Notes under the pieces: model-generated | Told to the model about the DNA's origin: nothing | The model's database searches: none | What the model saw: the letters and a program-made list of their open reading frames with translations, nothing else | Position numbers and translations under genes: made by a program | In this document: positions 43,470 through 54,860 of the stretch, one piece after another | Layout of the letters: the number at the start of each line of letters is the position of its first letter | Position numbering within the stretch: the stretch's first letter is position 1 | Assembly (NCBI GenBank): GCA_027422505.1 | Contig: JAPQWV010001370.1 | Coordinates: forward strand, 29,001-93,000 | From: Craterostigma plantagineum | Lineage: Eukaryota; Streptophyta; Magnoliopsida; Lamiales; Linderniaceae | Reading direction: 5' to 3' | Length of the DNA stretch: 64,000 nt

Positions 43470-43474
43470 TTATC
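43470..43474. repeat. Target site duplication, right
   Basis: TTATC, identical to 33956-33960. Confidence 0.9.
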
Positions 43475-43743
43475 TAAAGAGGAGGGGAAGAAGGTGTTGG
43501 AGGAGGTCCACGAGGGATGCACTGGGGATCATGCTAGCTACAAATCCATCACTCTAAGAGTGGTTAGAGCAGGATATTTTTGGCCAATATTATTGGGAGA
43601 TGCCAAAGAGCTGGTCAAGCTATGTGAAAGCTCCCAAAAACATGGATCGAAGATTCATGTACCTGCGGAGGAGCTAGGGGTCATGCACTCTCCTTGTCCA
43701 TTTGATAAGTGGGGATAGACATAGTAGGACCTATGCTTGTGGC
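43475..43743 (+). pseudogene. Tat-like gypsy, segment 2: integrase zinc-binding part
   Basis: KKVLEEVHEGCTGDHASYKS, VVRAGYFWPILLGDAKEL and CESSQKHGSKIHVPAEEL form the His/Cys N-terminal integrase domain; the second Cys of the usual CXXC is changed (CESS). It continues in gypsy order from 33960, confirming that the copia at 33961-43469 is nested. It is cut at 43743 by a hAT transposon. Confidence 0.8.
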
Positions 43744-44229
43744 TAGACATGGGTACCGATCCGTTCCGAACCGGTTCCGGACCAAAAATACTGATTCCGA
43801 TTCTAACCAGTATGGTACCGGACCGGTTCCGGGACTGATATCCTGGAACCAATTCGGAACCGGTCGTGGATCCATTGGATCTTACCGATTTCGTATCGGT
43901 TCGCCCGTTTCTTTTTATACCGATAAAATTGGAAAATCATATATCAAACGACATAAAAAAATGAAAAAAAAAAGATAAAATACAACAAAATAAGACAAAC
44001 ACAGAAAAACTACTATTAAAATACTACAATACATATTTAAGGGATAGTGTTTGTTGATTTTGAAGATGATGAAAAAAAATTCGATTTTTATTAATATACC
44101 TAAAATTTTACAAAATAAACAAGAAAAAAATACAAAAAAAGAAAAAACATACAAAAAACTATTTAAAATACTACATTACATCCTTATTAAGTAAAACACA
44201 AGACGTCGCCTCCTCATCGTCTTCGAAAC

Positions 44230-46276
44230 TTAATGCTTGGAACTCGTCGATCCATTGTACTCGGCGGTGAACCAAACTTTAAGCAACGTAAGCATCGCAA
44301 GAGAACTCGGCTTAAGGTTCGTTCGCCTATCTCCAATAATCCGACCGGATGTCGAAAATGCGGATTCTGAAGCGACACTTGACGCTTGCACGGCTAGAAC
44401 ATCTTGAGCGATAGCCGCTAGCATCGGTAAAGAGATGCGTTCGACTTCCACCACTGGAGAACGTCAAATCCTTCCGGTGTTTGGAAGTTGTGATTCAAAT
44501 AAAGCTGAATTTCATTTGAGTTTGCAGGTCCGGTCGCTTTTCCTTTCGACTTCATCTTCAATCGGCTAAGGACATCCATCGGGCCATGGCCACCGCTAGA
44601 GGACTCCGTGACTCCCTCGGTCGCATGCTCGGTCGCCGAACCACCACGCGCCTGAGAACTATAAAAAGCAAAAAGTTCTTGGAGAGAACGCATAATTGAC
44701 GTCTTTTGATCGTCAATGCTCTTTCCAAGAAACGTCTCGTAATACTCAAAAAAAATATCGACAATGTCACTACCACAACTCGGGTCGAGTAAAGCCGCCA
44801 AGCCGTGGACAATTGGGATATTTTCCCAATACTTCTTGAACTTTTGCTCCATGTTCTCAATGAAATGGCGCAAACTTTCATTACCGTGATATTCAATAAA
44901 TTTATAGCACATACTAAAAAGCAGAGGAATAAATAGTGGTGATGTAGGATAATGAACGCCGGAAAAAATTACTCCGTTGCTTCCTTGAATACCGCAAGTA
45001 GTGACACATATAAATCGCAAATTCCCAATGAACATCTAGTAATAGAAGTGATGGGTCGGAAGTCATACCAACTGCGTTTTTGTTCCAAAAAGGTGACTAA
45101 ATCCTTATAACGCGTAAATGTGCTAAGAAGGTGATATAAGGAGTTCCACCAAGTCGGTACTGATAAGGGAAACTTCTTATACCTAAGGCCATTCGTCTCG
45201 ACCGTTTGTTTCCACGAATGTCTGAGACGTCGTTCACGTAGTTGCTTACCAATTAATTTAAATTTTTCTATTACACGACCTAATACTTCATCGAAAGCAC
45301 ATTTTACACATAAGTTAATCACATGGCAAGCACACCTAACATGAAGCAATCGACCGTTCAAAGGCACGCTAAGATGGGAACGAAGGAAATCCATAGCCGC
45401 GTTATTAGTGCATGCATTGTACAACGTGATAGACATAATCTTATCTTGAATCTCATATTTTTTCGCCACATTCAAGATGTACATCGCAATGATATGTCCC
45501 GAATGCGACGAATCTAGCGGATCTAGCGAAAGAATTCTCTTTTGCATCGTCAACGTCTCATCTATCCAATGGCATGTAACAACTAAATACGATTGGGAAG
45601 TAACATTCGTCCAAATATCAGTAGTTAAACTAACCGTACAAGATATGTTCGATAAATGTGAAACTAAGTTCGACCTATATTCTTCAAAGGTTTCCAATAC
45701 ATACTTCCTGAGTGTCTTACGAATACTTGATGGAATCAGAATTGTATCGAACTTGTAAAGTTGATAAACCCTTCATTTTCCGCAATACAAAATGGTTCTT
45801 CACATTGGACCACAAACTTAACTAGCGCCATCTTTGAAATCTCCCTAGTGATAATGAAATTCCTACCCGTATGCACATCTATTTGTTGTGTTCGCTCCGT
45901 ACCTATGGGCTCTAACGTAACCGAATCAAATTTATGAAAACCCATTAAATGTTTTCTCATAGATCCCGTACCACTTGGTTACCACCACCTCTATATTGAT
46001 ATTCAGTACGGCATATTTTACAATAAGCTTTACCTTTGTTGGGGTTCCAGGTTCGAGTTCGAGGTCAAAATGGTTCCAAACCTCCGAGCGCTACGTCCGG
46101 GTGCATCATGTCGCCGTGGCCGTGGTGGATTCTTGGCTCGGACCAGTTCCGCGTCGTCCTCCGTCGCCTTCCGTCTCCTCGACCTCATTGTCGGGATCGA
46201 CCTCGTCGGGCCTATCGCTCATAGCTACATGAAGATAACCAAAAATATCGCCGTTCACGTGCGAACTTGATGCCAT
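44230..46276 (-). pseudogene. hAT transposase (Ac/RICESLEEPER type), decayed
   Basis: Probable start is ATG at 46276 (MASSSHVNGDIFGYLHVAMS). A BED-like zinc finger piece (AYCKICRTEYQYRGGG and MRKHLMGFH) lies near 45950-46030. The catalytic region reads VSLTTDIWTNVTSQSYLVVT (DDE-fold Asp), LHVRCACHVINLCVKCAFDE and VPTWWNSLYHLLSTFTRYKD. The domain with YPTSPLF and KFKKYWENIPIVHGLAALLD follows, and the C-terminal dimerisation part reads FDVLQWWKSN then SSVASESAFSTSGRIIGDRR. Frames change near 46100, 45735, 45000 and 44440, so it is inactive. The protein would cut and join the element ends. Confidence 0.85.
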
Positions 46277-46290
46277 GTTAGTAAAATAAA

Positions 46291-46365
46291 GTGTGTGTGT
46301 GTGTGTTTCAAGTGTGTGATGTGTGTGTTTCGTGTGTGTGTATCGAGTGTGTCTATGTGTGTATT
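46291..46365. repeat. (GT)n microsatellite in hAT 5' leader
   Basis: A pure (GT)8 run at 46291-46307 continues as interrupted GT-rich sequence. It lies just upstream of the transposase start on the minus strand. Confidence 0.85.
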
Positions 46366-46885
46366 TTCGTATAATACGAGACGAGAGCGATAAAGAGTAT
46401 ATGAGATTAAAGAGAGTTTGGGAGATTAAATGTGAAAAAATTATGAAATATGATGTGGTATTTATAGACTTTTAGTTGGGGACTAAAAAAAAATTTACAC
46501 TTTGGCCCTAAGGGCCAAAATAAAAAATAAAAAAAGAGTTGAAAGAGCCGTAGGGCTCTCTAATGGATATTTAGCCGTTACATCACATATATAATTTTTT
46601 TGTTTTTTTTATTTTTCTAGCCGTAGACAACGACTGTTTTTTATTATTTTTTTCGCCTTTACCGCATCTTAACGAATCCGGTACCGGTTCCGGCTTAAAT
46701 ATAGCCGGAACCGGTAATCCGATAACGGCCGGTTCTATTTTTCCGGAACCAATCCAGTAACGATAATTATCGGATTGGTTCCGGTTTCTAACCGGTTGAA
46801 CCGGTTCCGGTTCCTAATCGGAACGGTCACCGGTTTCGGGCCGACACCCGGCCAAACAGGCCCAACAGCCATGTCTACGTGTGGC

Positions 46886-47797
46886 CAAGGCCCAGAATAA
46901 GTTCATCATAGTAGCCGTCGACTACTTCAGCAATGGGTAGAGGCAAAGGCAGTATCAAAGATTGACGAGACTAACGTAATAGATTTTTTATGGCATCACA
47001 TTGGCTGCATGTCGGAGCTCCCAGATCCTTGTCTCTGACAACGATATGCAGTTCTGCGGGGCTAAGGTCCGTGAATTTTGTAGAGGAATGAAGATACAAT
47101 AGTCATTTGTTTCAGTGGGGCACCGCAAGCCAACGGATGGCTGGAGTCACTAGTCGTACCATCCTTCGGGCAATAAAAGCCCGACTAGAGCAGGAAGGTG
47201 GTAAATGGCTGGAATCTCTAGACCCCGTATTGGGCAAAACGCACTATTCCACAGGAGCTACGGAAGAGACACCTTTTCAACTAGTCTACGGATCAGCAAC
47301 CCTGATACCCGTTGAAATAGGAATGGAGACGCATAGGGTCATCCATTATGAAGAGGAACAGAATGCGCAGCTTAGAAGGGAGGATCTGGACATGTTAGGA
47401 GAGATAAGCGAGATGGCCTTGATAAGGATGCAGAGGTACAAGAGAGTCGAGTGAAGGCGGCCTACGATCACAGAATAAGGCCCAAGCAGTTCCATGTGGG
47501 AGATCTAGTTCTAAGACGAGCGAATGTGCTCATGCCGCTGAGGAAGACAGACTCAACACGGGAAGCCACTACAAGGTGGCATGTATACTAGGGGGAGGTG
47601 CTTACGAGCTGGAGATGAGGAAGGGCGTGGAGTGTCACATCCCTGGAACATTTGAAGCTGAAGAAGTACTACGTAGTGTGGCAGGAAAGTTGTACATAAA
47701 ATCAAACAAGGAGGTGTACACTTTTTCCTTCGCCAACGTTTTATCCAAAGGGAATTTTACTTGGCAAGGTCTTAATGAGGCACCATTCTCTGAATGA
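46886..47797 (+). pseudogene. Tat-like gypsy, segment 3: integrase core and C-terminus
   Basis: KAQNKFIIVAVDYF-type sequence, the SDNDMQFCGAKVREFCRGMK block (Asp) and TGATEETPFQLVYGSATLIP belong to the integrase core. RMQRYKRV, RPKQFHVGDLVLRR and KVACILGGGAYELEMRKGV are the C-terminal part. The gypsy frame resumes right after the hAT duplication. Stops and shifts occur near 47100, 47454 and 47550. Confidence 0.8.
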
Positions 47798-48570
47798 AAG
47801 AATGTTTTATTTGAAAACCTGTGTCCAGCTCCCTAGCAGTTAAATTGAAGACCATAAGCCCCCGCCTAGCTCCGGGCGGAAAAAATATGCCCCAGGCCCC
47901 GGATTACTGCGGGTCGATACCTGTTGACCCTGGATTACTCCAGGCACGAAAGATGCCCAGGCCCCTGATTACTCCGGGTCAATACCTATTGGCCCTGGAT
48001 TACTCTAGGCATGAAAGATGCCCAGGCCCCGAAATACACCGGGTCTATACCTGTTGGCCCTGGGTTACTCCAAGAACTAAAGAGAGCTCCTAGGCTCTAG
48101 CTCGACCCAAAGCAGGGGACGAAACCAGCAAGCACTTGCCCTGCGCAAGATGGAAAGGTTTTCCGGTAACCTACAGACCTGATAAAAACAAAAATAAGGG
48201 GTGTCGGACTTAGCCCACCCAGGAGCCTCCCAGGTACATGTTTCCATCTATCATTAACCTATGAAATTTTCTGGGTGTGAATGCAGTATGATGAGATGGT
48301 ATAAGTAGGATGAGGTTGGCGAATAAGGAAGCATGCTTTTCACCTACTTCGGATGCGCTGATAAACATCAGCACAATTTGAAGTAGGGGGAGTGGAGAGT
48401 CGTAGTAATACAGGTCCTGGCAGTAACAGTGAGACGGGCCCCAAATACTTAAGTAGAAAAGTTCCTCTGGAATGAAATTAAGGCACGAGAAAAATGGGAG
48501 GAAACATGGCACAAAATCATACATATCGAAGCAACATAATGGTTGGACAAGGAAAGCAACACAAAAGGTC
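47798..48570 (+). other. Tat-like gypsy 3' region
   Basis: Downstream of integrase, with a three-copy GC-rich tandem repeat (47887-48082). AATAAGGGG followed by TGTCGGACTTAGCCC at 48202 looks like a polypurine tract and LTR start, so a partial 3' LTR may occupy 48202-48570. No gene is recognised. Confidence 0.4.
47887..48082. repeat. 65-bp tandem repeat, 3 copies
   Basis: Units start ATGCCC(C)AGGCCCC at 47887, 47953 and 48018, each with GGGTC(N)ATACCT and GGCCCTGG(A/G)TTACTC. Unit lengths are 66, 65 and about 65 bp. The repeat is GC-rich compared with its surroundings. Confidence 0.85.
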
Positions 48571-48868
48571 CAATAGAATATCTTTTAGTTGTGCCTTGAT
48601 TTAATTAGATGTCCTTGTAATTAGGGGCTTTTACTGTATTTGTCCTTAGTTTAGGATTTAGTTTGTTATTTATACCAAGTATGTTTGGTATAAATAGATG
48701 TACAAACATTGTGCTAAATGAGAAGATTAGAGAAATTGATCCGAAAGGCTTGCAATTCAATTTCTAGAGAGAGAAACACGAGAAATCTCTCATTCTAAGT
48801 GAAATTCTCTCTCGAGCTCAATAGTAAGTTTTCGATCGTGTGCAGAGTTGATAAATCAGGACCTAACA
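48571..48868 (+). repeat. 5' LTR of copy D5
   Basis: It aligns with the 350-bp family-D LTRs but is shorter; the start CAATAGAATATC has lost the TG. It contains the palindrome TTTATACCAA/TTGGTATAAA (48669-48694) and ends CAGGACCTAACA. A second LTR end, GGACCTAACA, lies 80 bp on at 48948. Confidence 0.8.
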
Positions 48869-48962
48869 ATTGGTATCACAGCATATTCTAATCGTAAACA
48901 TATGAATTCGAGTATGGGATCATAGAGGTGATAAATATGGACCTAACAATTGATATCAGAGC
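48869..48962 (+). repeat. Duplicated U5 end and primer binding site
   Basis: ATTGGTATCACAGC (48869-48882) and ATTGATATCAGAGC (48949-48962) each follow a GACCTAACA. Both carry one change from TGGTATCAGAGC. The unit GTTGATAAAT(C/A)NGGACCTAACA is repeated with an 80-bp period. Confidence 0.75.
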
Positions 48963-50009
48963 AGATTAGTTCTATTTTGAATCGAAAATTGTTAGATTTG
49001 GATCGAAATTTGAATTCTGATACTGTTCCATCGTAAAAAAGTTTGGCGCAAATTTCAATTTCGATCTAATAGCTCAATGCAATGCTTAATTGGTTGGAAT
49101 TTGATGTTTTTGTGCTTGATTTAGTGATATACATTGATTGCAATTAGATTCGTAGCTGTTTGAACTTCGATTTAGCAGAGTCGATCGGATTTAAGTGGTT
49201 ACTGTTCGCGCGAAAAAACCGTTTAGAACACATTCTGATTTTGATCAAAATCGACATGTTTTGCTTTCTAATGTGTTTAATTGTGTGTTCGTGCGTATTG
49301 ATCATCTGATTACGAGCAATTACTTGTAATTTCATAGAATTCATCGTTTTTGCTTGAATCAGTGTTAAGTGTATTCTGTGATTTTTTGCGATAATTTCAA
49401 TTTTTCTCGCTAGGTTCTTCGATCAGATGAATTTCTCGATCGAAAAACTCGGCGCGATAATTTTCTCGATCAGAATACAAAGTCAGTCTTAAAGTCGTCT
49501 TTATCATGAACGACTTTAGTAGAAAAATTTCTCGAGCATTACTAAGCGAAAATCTTCTTCGACGAAAACCAATTTTGACATTTGCGCGCACAAAACTTTC
49601 CGTCGAAAAATATTTTCGGTCAGACTTTCTAACTTTGACTAAGCGAAAATCATTTCCGTCCGAGTAACTTTTCAGTCAACGAATTTATTTTGACTTAGCG
49701 AGAAACTTACTAACCGTATTGTTTCTTTGCGGTAGAAATAAATTGCTGATTAAGGATTTTTCTCGACCGAAAGATTTCACTCGTAAAAATTTTCGCTGAC
49801 AAAACTTTCTTACACGAGAACAGTAATCAATACATTTTATTTCGACACAATTATGTTCGATCAAACTCTAATGATTGAATCGAAAATAATTCTCGACTGC
49901 TTTAATATCAAATGCTACTAACTAGTTTGCTACTTGTGAAGCACGTAACATCATTATCCAAATTATCAAAACAACAAACCAAGATCCTTCATCAAGTCTA
50001 GAAGATAAA
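48963..50009 (+). other. 5' leader of copy D5
   Basis: Non-coding leader with TTCTCGATCG-like motifs, homologous to 34326-35320. It ends ATGCTACTAACTAGTTTGC..AAGCACGTAACATC just before gag, as in copy D4. Confidence 0.65.
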
Positions 50010-50676
50010 ATGGATCCTACTCACTTGGAAATGACAACCGTCCCCAGATACTCAAGAGAGGCGAATACACAGTTTGGAGAAGTCGATTTCTGAATTTTAT
50101 CGAGCTAAAAGATCAAGCAGATGACCTTCTCAGCTCGCTTGAGCAAGGCCCATCTCAGTTCTGGGTAAATGTAACTGGTGACAACACTGCTAATCCTTCG
50201 ATCCCTGCCTCTAGACGACTTAAAGAGCCTAGAGAGTACACTCCAGAGGAAAGAGTGAGAGCAAAGGCTGATCTGATAGCCAACAACACCCTAATCCAGG
50301 GCATCCCAAACGACATCTATCGACAGATAGACAACATCCCAACAGCTAAGGGAATGTGGGATGAGCTGCATAAGATGATGCAACGAACAGAAGTCGGTAT
50401 CAAGGCCAAGAAGGCAAATATTCTCACAGCCTACGATTCCTTTAGAGCTAAACCTGAGGAGTGCTTACATGATCTCTACCAGAGATATCTCACACTCTTA
50501 AATGAGATAAGGAAAATTGAAATCATTAAGACAAACTTTGAAACCAACACCATATTTCTTTCCTCTCTGCCCTCAGAATGAAAGAAGATATCCACTCAAA
50601 TCCGACAGAATAAAGACCTTAAGGAGTTGGATATCCACGCCATGTTTGACAATCTCGCACAGCACGAGGAAGATAT
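50010..50676 (+). pseudogene. gag: Copia D gag, interrupted by copia A
   Basis: ATG at 50010 is followed by a one-base loss that shifts the start; the frame from 50255 reads LIANNTLIQGIPNDIYRQID, GMWDELHKMMQRTEVGIKAK and TNTIFLSSLPSE before a stop at 50579. Family-A LTR interrupts it at 50677, within the helix that reads NLAQHEED in copy D4. Confidence 0.8.
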
Positions 50677-52467
50677 TGTTAGGAATATGCCCTCGAATGC
50701 TATACGAGGATTAGATTGAATAGGGCATTATATTATTAATCACTCGACCTTTTGTGTAATCAGATATTTTCGTGTGTTTAATGAAAGGCATTGTTCGTTT
50801 ATTGGATATGAGAGTTCTTTAATTAGCATCCATAAAGCAGTAAATGAACAAATCCAAATGTGTCGAGTTTAGTCACTGTTCTTGATGGATACGAGAGAGG
50901 AAGGCACTAGTGAACTCTTAACCTCGAACATTAAAAGTCCATAAGCTTGAGGCTTCAATTGGGTGCTGGATAACCGATCACGGCTTATTTGTCGATGACC
51001 TATCGTGTGCCGATATCCTGCTTGGTAGCGGAGGTCATGACTTGTGATACGAACCGAATCAAGGATTTATTTGTGTTATGGACACTGACTTACGGGTCGT
51101 ATGGTCGAACATGGCTTATTACTCAAGGAGTGTCAATGACCGCCGACAACACTATAGTACTCTACGTGAACCTTAGACTGAAAGGGGCATTGACGGAGTT
51201 GACTTCGAAGTCTCGACTGTTAGTGGTTCCCCTCGACTCGATTTGCTGTTGCATGGGTCAGTGGCCTAGATGTGGTCTTGATGACGATTTGTGATTGCCG
51301 GGCTTAGACCGCTGTGTACAGATTTACAGTCTCGCAAGCAATTGAGATAAGTGTCCTATGAGGACGGCGACGGGAAATTACGAAATCCTTGGCCAAGGTA
51401 TTGAACTAACTCATGTGAGACATGGAGGGTAGTTTGGTAATTCGCCTCGTCTCCCTTTTATCATAGAATCGGGTTTAGTGAGTTTGACATGGACCATGGC
51501 TCTCACTTGATTGGGACACAGCTGAAGGGTTTATATGTAGCACTGTTATCTACAGTGAGGTTCTGGGATACAGACTGGGTCGAAATTCACACTGGAATCA
51601 GGTTACGGTCCGGTACTGCGGGATTGGCTAGGTAACTACTGGACCCTTGGATTCCTCTCTAGGTTCGGGCTTAAAAAGGATCATCAACGTGTACTGACAA
51701 GGAGAGAAAGTCTTTGGGCCACGCCTTAATGGGCCTCGGGCCATTTATTGGATCGAAGTTGGACTTCTTATAAAACTAACTTTAAGACTTGGGCCACGCC
51801 TTTTAGGGTACTTTCGGAATCTGCATATTTGATACAAATAAATATGGAATAAAATATTTGTATATTATTTATTTAAATTTCGAAAATAATTTAGGATTTA
51901 ATTTCGAATTCCATACCATATTTAAATATACTTAGTTTGACTTGATATTTAAGTTAGCTTTCTAATAATAGTAAGTTTCCTTAAGTTTGGATTTGAAATT
52001 CGAAAGAACGTAAGATTTGGCAAAAATCTCTCACACTTTAAGGACTAAGATACCGAAATCCAAGTCTTCAAATAGGCTAAGAATTTCGTGCTCCAAGGTA
52101 GAGAAAAAAGAGGTGATTTTCGAAATCAACCAATGGCACAAAATACACATCGAACGCACACACGTTTCTCCCACGCGAAGACCAGTTCTCTCTAGCCATC
52201 TTCAGAGAACTGATTCCGTGGTATACTGCGAGGTCGGCGTGATGATTTAGTGCCATCCACCACCATCGACGAAGTCTTGAAGAATAGGACGAGGAGCTGC
52301 CACTCGCGTCAACTGGTAATTCTCTACGGGTTCGACGCGCTCTATTGCATGTCTATGTGTTACTATTCTGATCCGAGCTACGAGGGCAATGGGGGAATCC
52401 AGAAAATTTTTGTTCCGCACCGTTCTCGGGGACGTGGCATCTCCGGGAGATACCGTGTAACCCAACA
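50677..52467 (+). repeat. 5' LTR of copia A (1.79 kb)
   Basis: Starts TGTTAGGAATATGCCC and ends GTAACCCAACA, followed at once by the primer site. The 3' copy begins with the same TGTTAGGAATATGCCCTCG at 57977. TTTATATG near 51531 is a possible TATA box. Confidence 0.9.
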
Positions 52468-52480
52468 GTGGTATCAGAGC
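52468..52480 (+). promoter_or_regulatory. Primer binding site of copia A
   Basis: GTGGTATCAGAGC directly after the LTR; complement of initiator tRNA-Met. Confidence 0.95.
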
Positions 52481-54082
52481 GGGCGCTGGTGATCGGAATC
52501 ATAACGTGTTTAACTTGAAACGTGGCATGTGGGAGCGATTGAAACGCCGATGCGGTTCGACCGTTGTTGGGCTGTCCGATGCGTCATTTGCCAACCCACG
52601 GCCATCCACTCATGCGGTAAGGATCGACGAGAAACCACAGACCGGACCGAGACCCGCGCGACGGCGGGATCCGGGCAGCCAGGCGTTGCGCACGGGTTGC
52701 GAGGGGTGCAGCGACCATGTGGCCACGGGATCGGGCTGCTTCGAGCAGGCCCGATCTGTCTCGTACTCTGGGACCGGGCCAGCCATGGTGGCTTAGGCAC
52801 CAGCCCCGGGCAGCGTCGCTGCAAAGGGCGGCAGCACCGCAGAGATTGTCCGCGACTTTGGCCACGGACTGCAATGGCATGCACGATGCGCGCTGCGCAA
52901 GACAGCCACAGCGACTCCGGCTCAGCCGGAACGCTGCGGCGGTGATCTCTCCCAGCAAGGCTCCAGCACGGAGGTGCTGAGGTGACGAAGGAGTCACGGC
53001 AGTTTTCTGCCTTCTCCGTCATGGCTCTCTGACGTGTTTTGACGGCTGAGCAATTTGAGTCGCGACAGCTGCGTTAGGGCTTCACGCTCAAAGCCTTAAC
53101 GGGCCTTTTAATGGGCTTAGCCCATTTGAGGCCCAATTTTCGTTTCTTGTTAATATCATGTAATTGTCAACGTGCTCGTTATGAATGTGATTTAAGGCGC
53201 ACTTGCGGGTTTAGAAATTTAGTTTCCGGGTCATTTGTTAAGGGTCATGTCCCCCCGGGTTGTATTTGTTTTATACGGGTTGTTCGGGACTTATGATCCC
53301 CCGGTGTTGTAATTTATCATTTTATTAGATTAGCTTACATACGAACACGAGGGCCCATTTGATGGTAGACAATCCCCGGGCGGTGACAAGACGGTGGACG
53401 TTCGAGTGACGAAGGACGTTTGACGACTTTAAGACCCGTGCGAGAACCCGAATTTTTTTGGATACGTATGTAATAGGGACAGACTAGAATAACCCGCTTG
53501 TGTTGTCTTGTAGGTGGGTAAAGGAGTAGGATTCCTGTCTTCTATCATGCTCGAGATGTCTAGCGTTGGGGAGTTTTACGATTTGTTCCGAGTAAGTTGG
53601 CATTGTATATCCCACCCCAATGTTAGCGTCTCGGGTGCATCTTGGACGCCACTCGTCATACCGTTCCGCCCCCACCAAGCGTTGGCAGCAAGGGGCGGTA
53701 CATTCTGTACGGAGCATAAGTTGATAGGTCACACTTAGGCAGTTATACCCAATAAGCAGGTTTAGCCGCGAGGGTCAATGACTGAGACAATGATAGTTGA
53801 AACTCTTATTGGATAAGTTCACGTTTGACGTGACTTCGATAAGATTAGATGAGCCAAATATTACGTTAAAGGCTGAGCCGATTCCTGTTGAGTTGGGGAC
53901 ATCAACTCCACTATGAAACTTTCAACGAGGTTTCCAAACTATTCTCAAGAGGATAGTGTTTTCGAGAAAAATAGTGGGAGTCAAGCGAAATGAAAAGTCC
54001 TTGTTTGCGCTTGATGAATGATGAGATAAACCTAATTAGATCTTTATTTTTTGCAGCTTTACGTTTCTTTCTATATACTGCG
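52481..54082 (+). other. Copia A leader, GC-rich first part
   Basis: About 1.6 kb between primer site and gag. From 52540 to 53000 it is strikingly GC- and CpG-rich in an AT-rich window, with long but unrelated open frames on both strands that I regard as compositional. The rest is AT-rich and non-coding. Confidence 0.6.
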
Positions 54083-54860
54083 ATGACGAACATTATTACT
54101 ATGCTTGAGAGAAATTGTTTGTTGGACCAAACTATGTGGACTGGCTCCGTAAGATGAGGATAGTCCTAGGTATGGAGTCGTTAACTTATGTCCACGATTC
54201 CCCTGTACCGCAAGTCCCAGGGGCTGATGCGAGTGACGAAGACCGGGCTGCGTATGCCAAGTGGAAGATTCACGAGCCAAAGGTCAAGGGCTATATACTA
54301 CTTTCCATGAGCAATGAGTTGCAACGCACTCACTCGGAAATGGAAGTGGGCGCCATTTGGCTTCATTTGAAGGAGCTTTTTGGCGAACATTACAGGAGTG
54401 CTCGCTATTCCCTTACGGAGCAACTATTTCATTGCAAAATGGCTGAGGGTAGTGACGTTGGAGAGCATGTGCTCAAGATGATCGATTGGATCGAAAGACT
54501 CGAGGAGCTAGACTTTATCATGGATAATGAGCTACAGAACGATCTGATACTTCAGTCGCTCCCACCTTCCTTCAATTCGTTCATTGTGAACTTTAATCTG
54601 AACAAGGCCGAGATGACGTTTGGGTTGATGAACAGTTGTCAGCGGTGCAAACTCAGATGAAGAAGGTGAAAGGAAAGGAAGTTGTGCTCGTCGCGAATGC
54701 TAAGACTCGAGGGTCGAGTAGAAAGAAAAAGTCGGACAAGCCCACTAAGCCCAAAGGACTAATTTCGAAAAGCAAGGCCAAGAAGAACGTGTACAAAGGC
54801 GCCGGACATATGCCTTCACTGCAATGAGCTTGGCCATTGGAAGCGCGATTGCCCAAAGCT
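54083..54860 (+). pseudogene. gag: Copia A gag with zinc knuckle
   Basis: ATG at 54083 (MTNIITMLERNCL) is put out of frame by one lost base near 54120. The frame 54115-54657 reads NYVDWLRKMRIVLGMESLTY, HLKELFGEHYRSARYSLTEQ, LFHCKMAEGSDVGEHVLKMI and LILQSLPPSFNSFIVNFNLN. After another shift come the basic KTRGSSRKKKSDKPTKPKG stretch and the knuckle CLHCNELGHWKRDC (about 54812-54855), itself split by a shift. A UBN2-type structural protein. Confidence 0.85.

Larger units (their letters stand above)
43744..46877 (-). mobile_element. hAT transposon (3.1 kb)
   Basis: Terminal inverted repeats are TAGACATGG (43744-43752) and CCATGTCTA (46869-46877). The 8-bp flanks CTTGTGGC (43736-43743) and CGTGTGGC (46878-46885) match at 7 of 8 places, the hAT duplication length. 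Subterminal regions on both sides are rich in ACCGGTTCCGG-type repeats. A decayed transposase lies on the minus strand. It interrupts Tat-like gypsy integrase. Confidence 0.9.
48571..50676 (+). mobile_element. Ty1-copia family D, 5' end (copy D5)
   Basis: 5' LTR, duplicated primer-site region, 1-kb leader and gag up to 50676, where the LTR of a family-A element begins. The remainder of D5 is not in the window. Confidence 0.85.

Noticed and set aside
44558..44896. Second minus-strand ORF inside the hAT transposase
   Set aside because: It is an out-of-frame shadow of the transposase frame 44418-45035, which carries the family motifs.
45975..46270. Plus-strand ORFs opposite the hAT transposase start
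   Set aside because: Three frames are open at once because of GC-rich sequence; the minus strand carries the zinc finger and start codon.
47887..48082. CRISPR-like repeat array
   Set aside because: Units are contiguous tandem copies without unique spacers, in a plant transposon context.
48210..48524. Minus-strand ORF of 104 codons downstream of Tat-like integrase
   Set aside because: Low-complexity and Leu/Phe/Tyr-rich without domain resemblance. It lies in a probable LTR or 3' untranslated region, so I did not call it a gene.
52510..53022. Long overlapping ORFs on both strands in the copia A leader
   Set aside because: They arise from GC-rich composition with few stops, occur in several frames at once, resemble no protein family and lie where an untranslated leader is expected.
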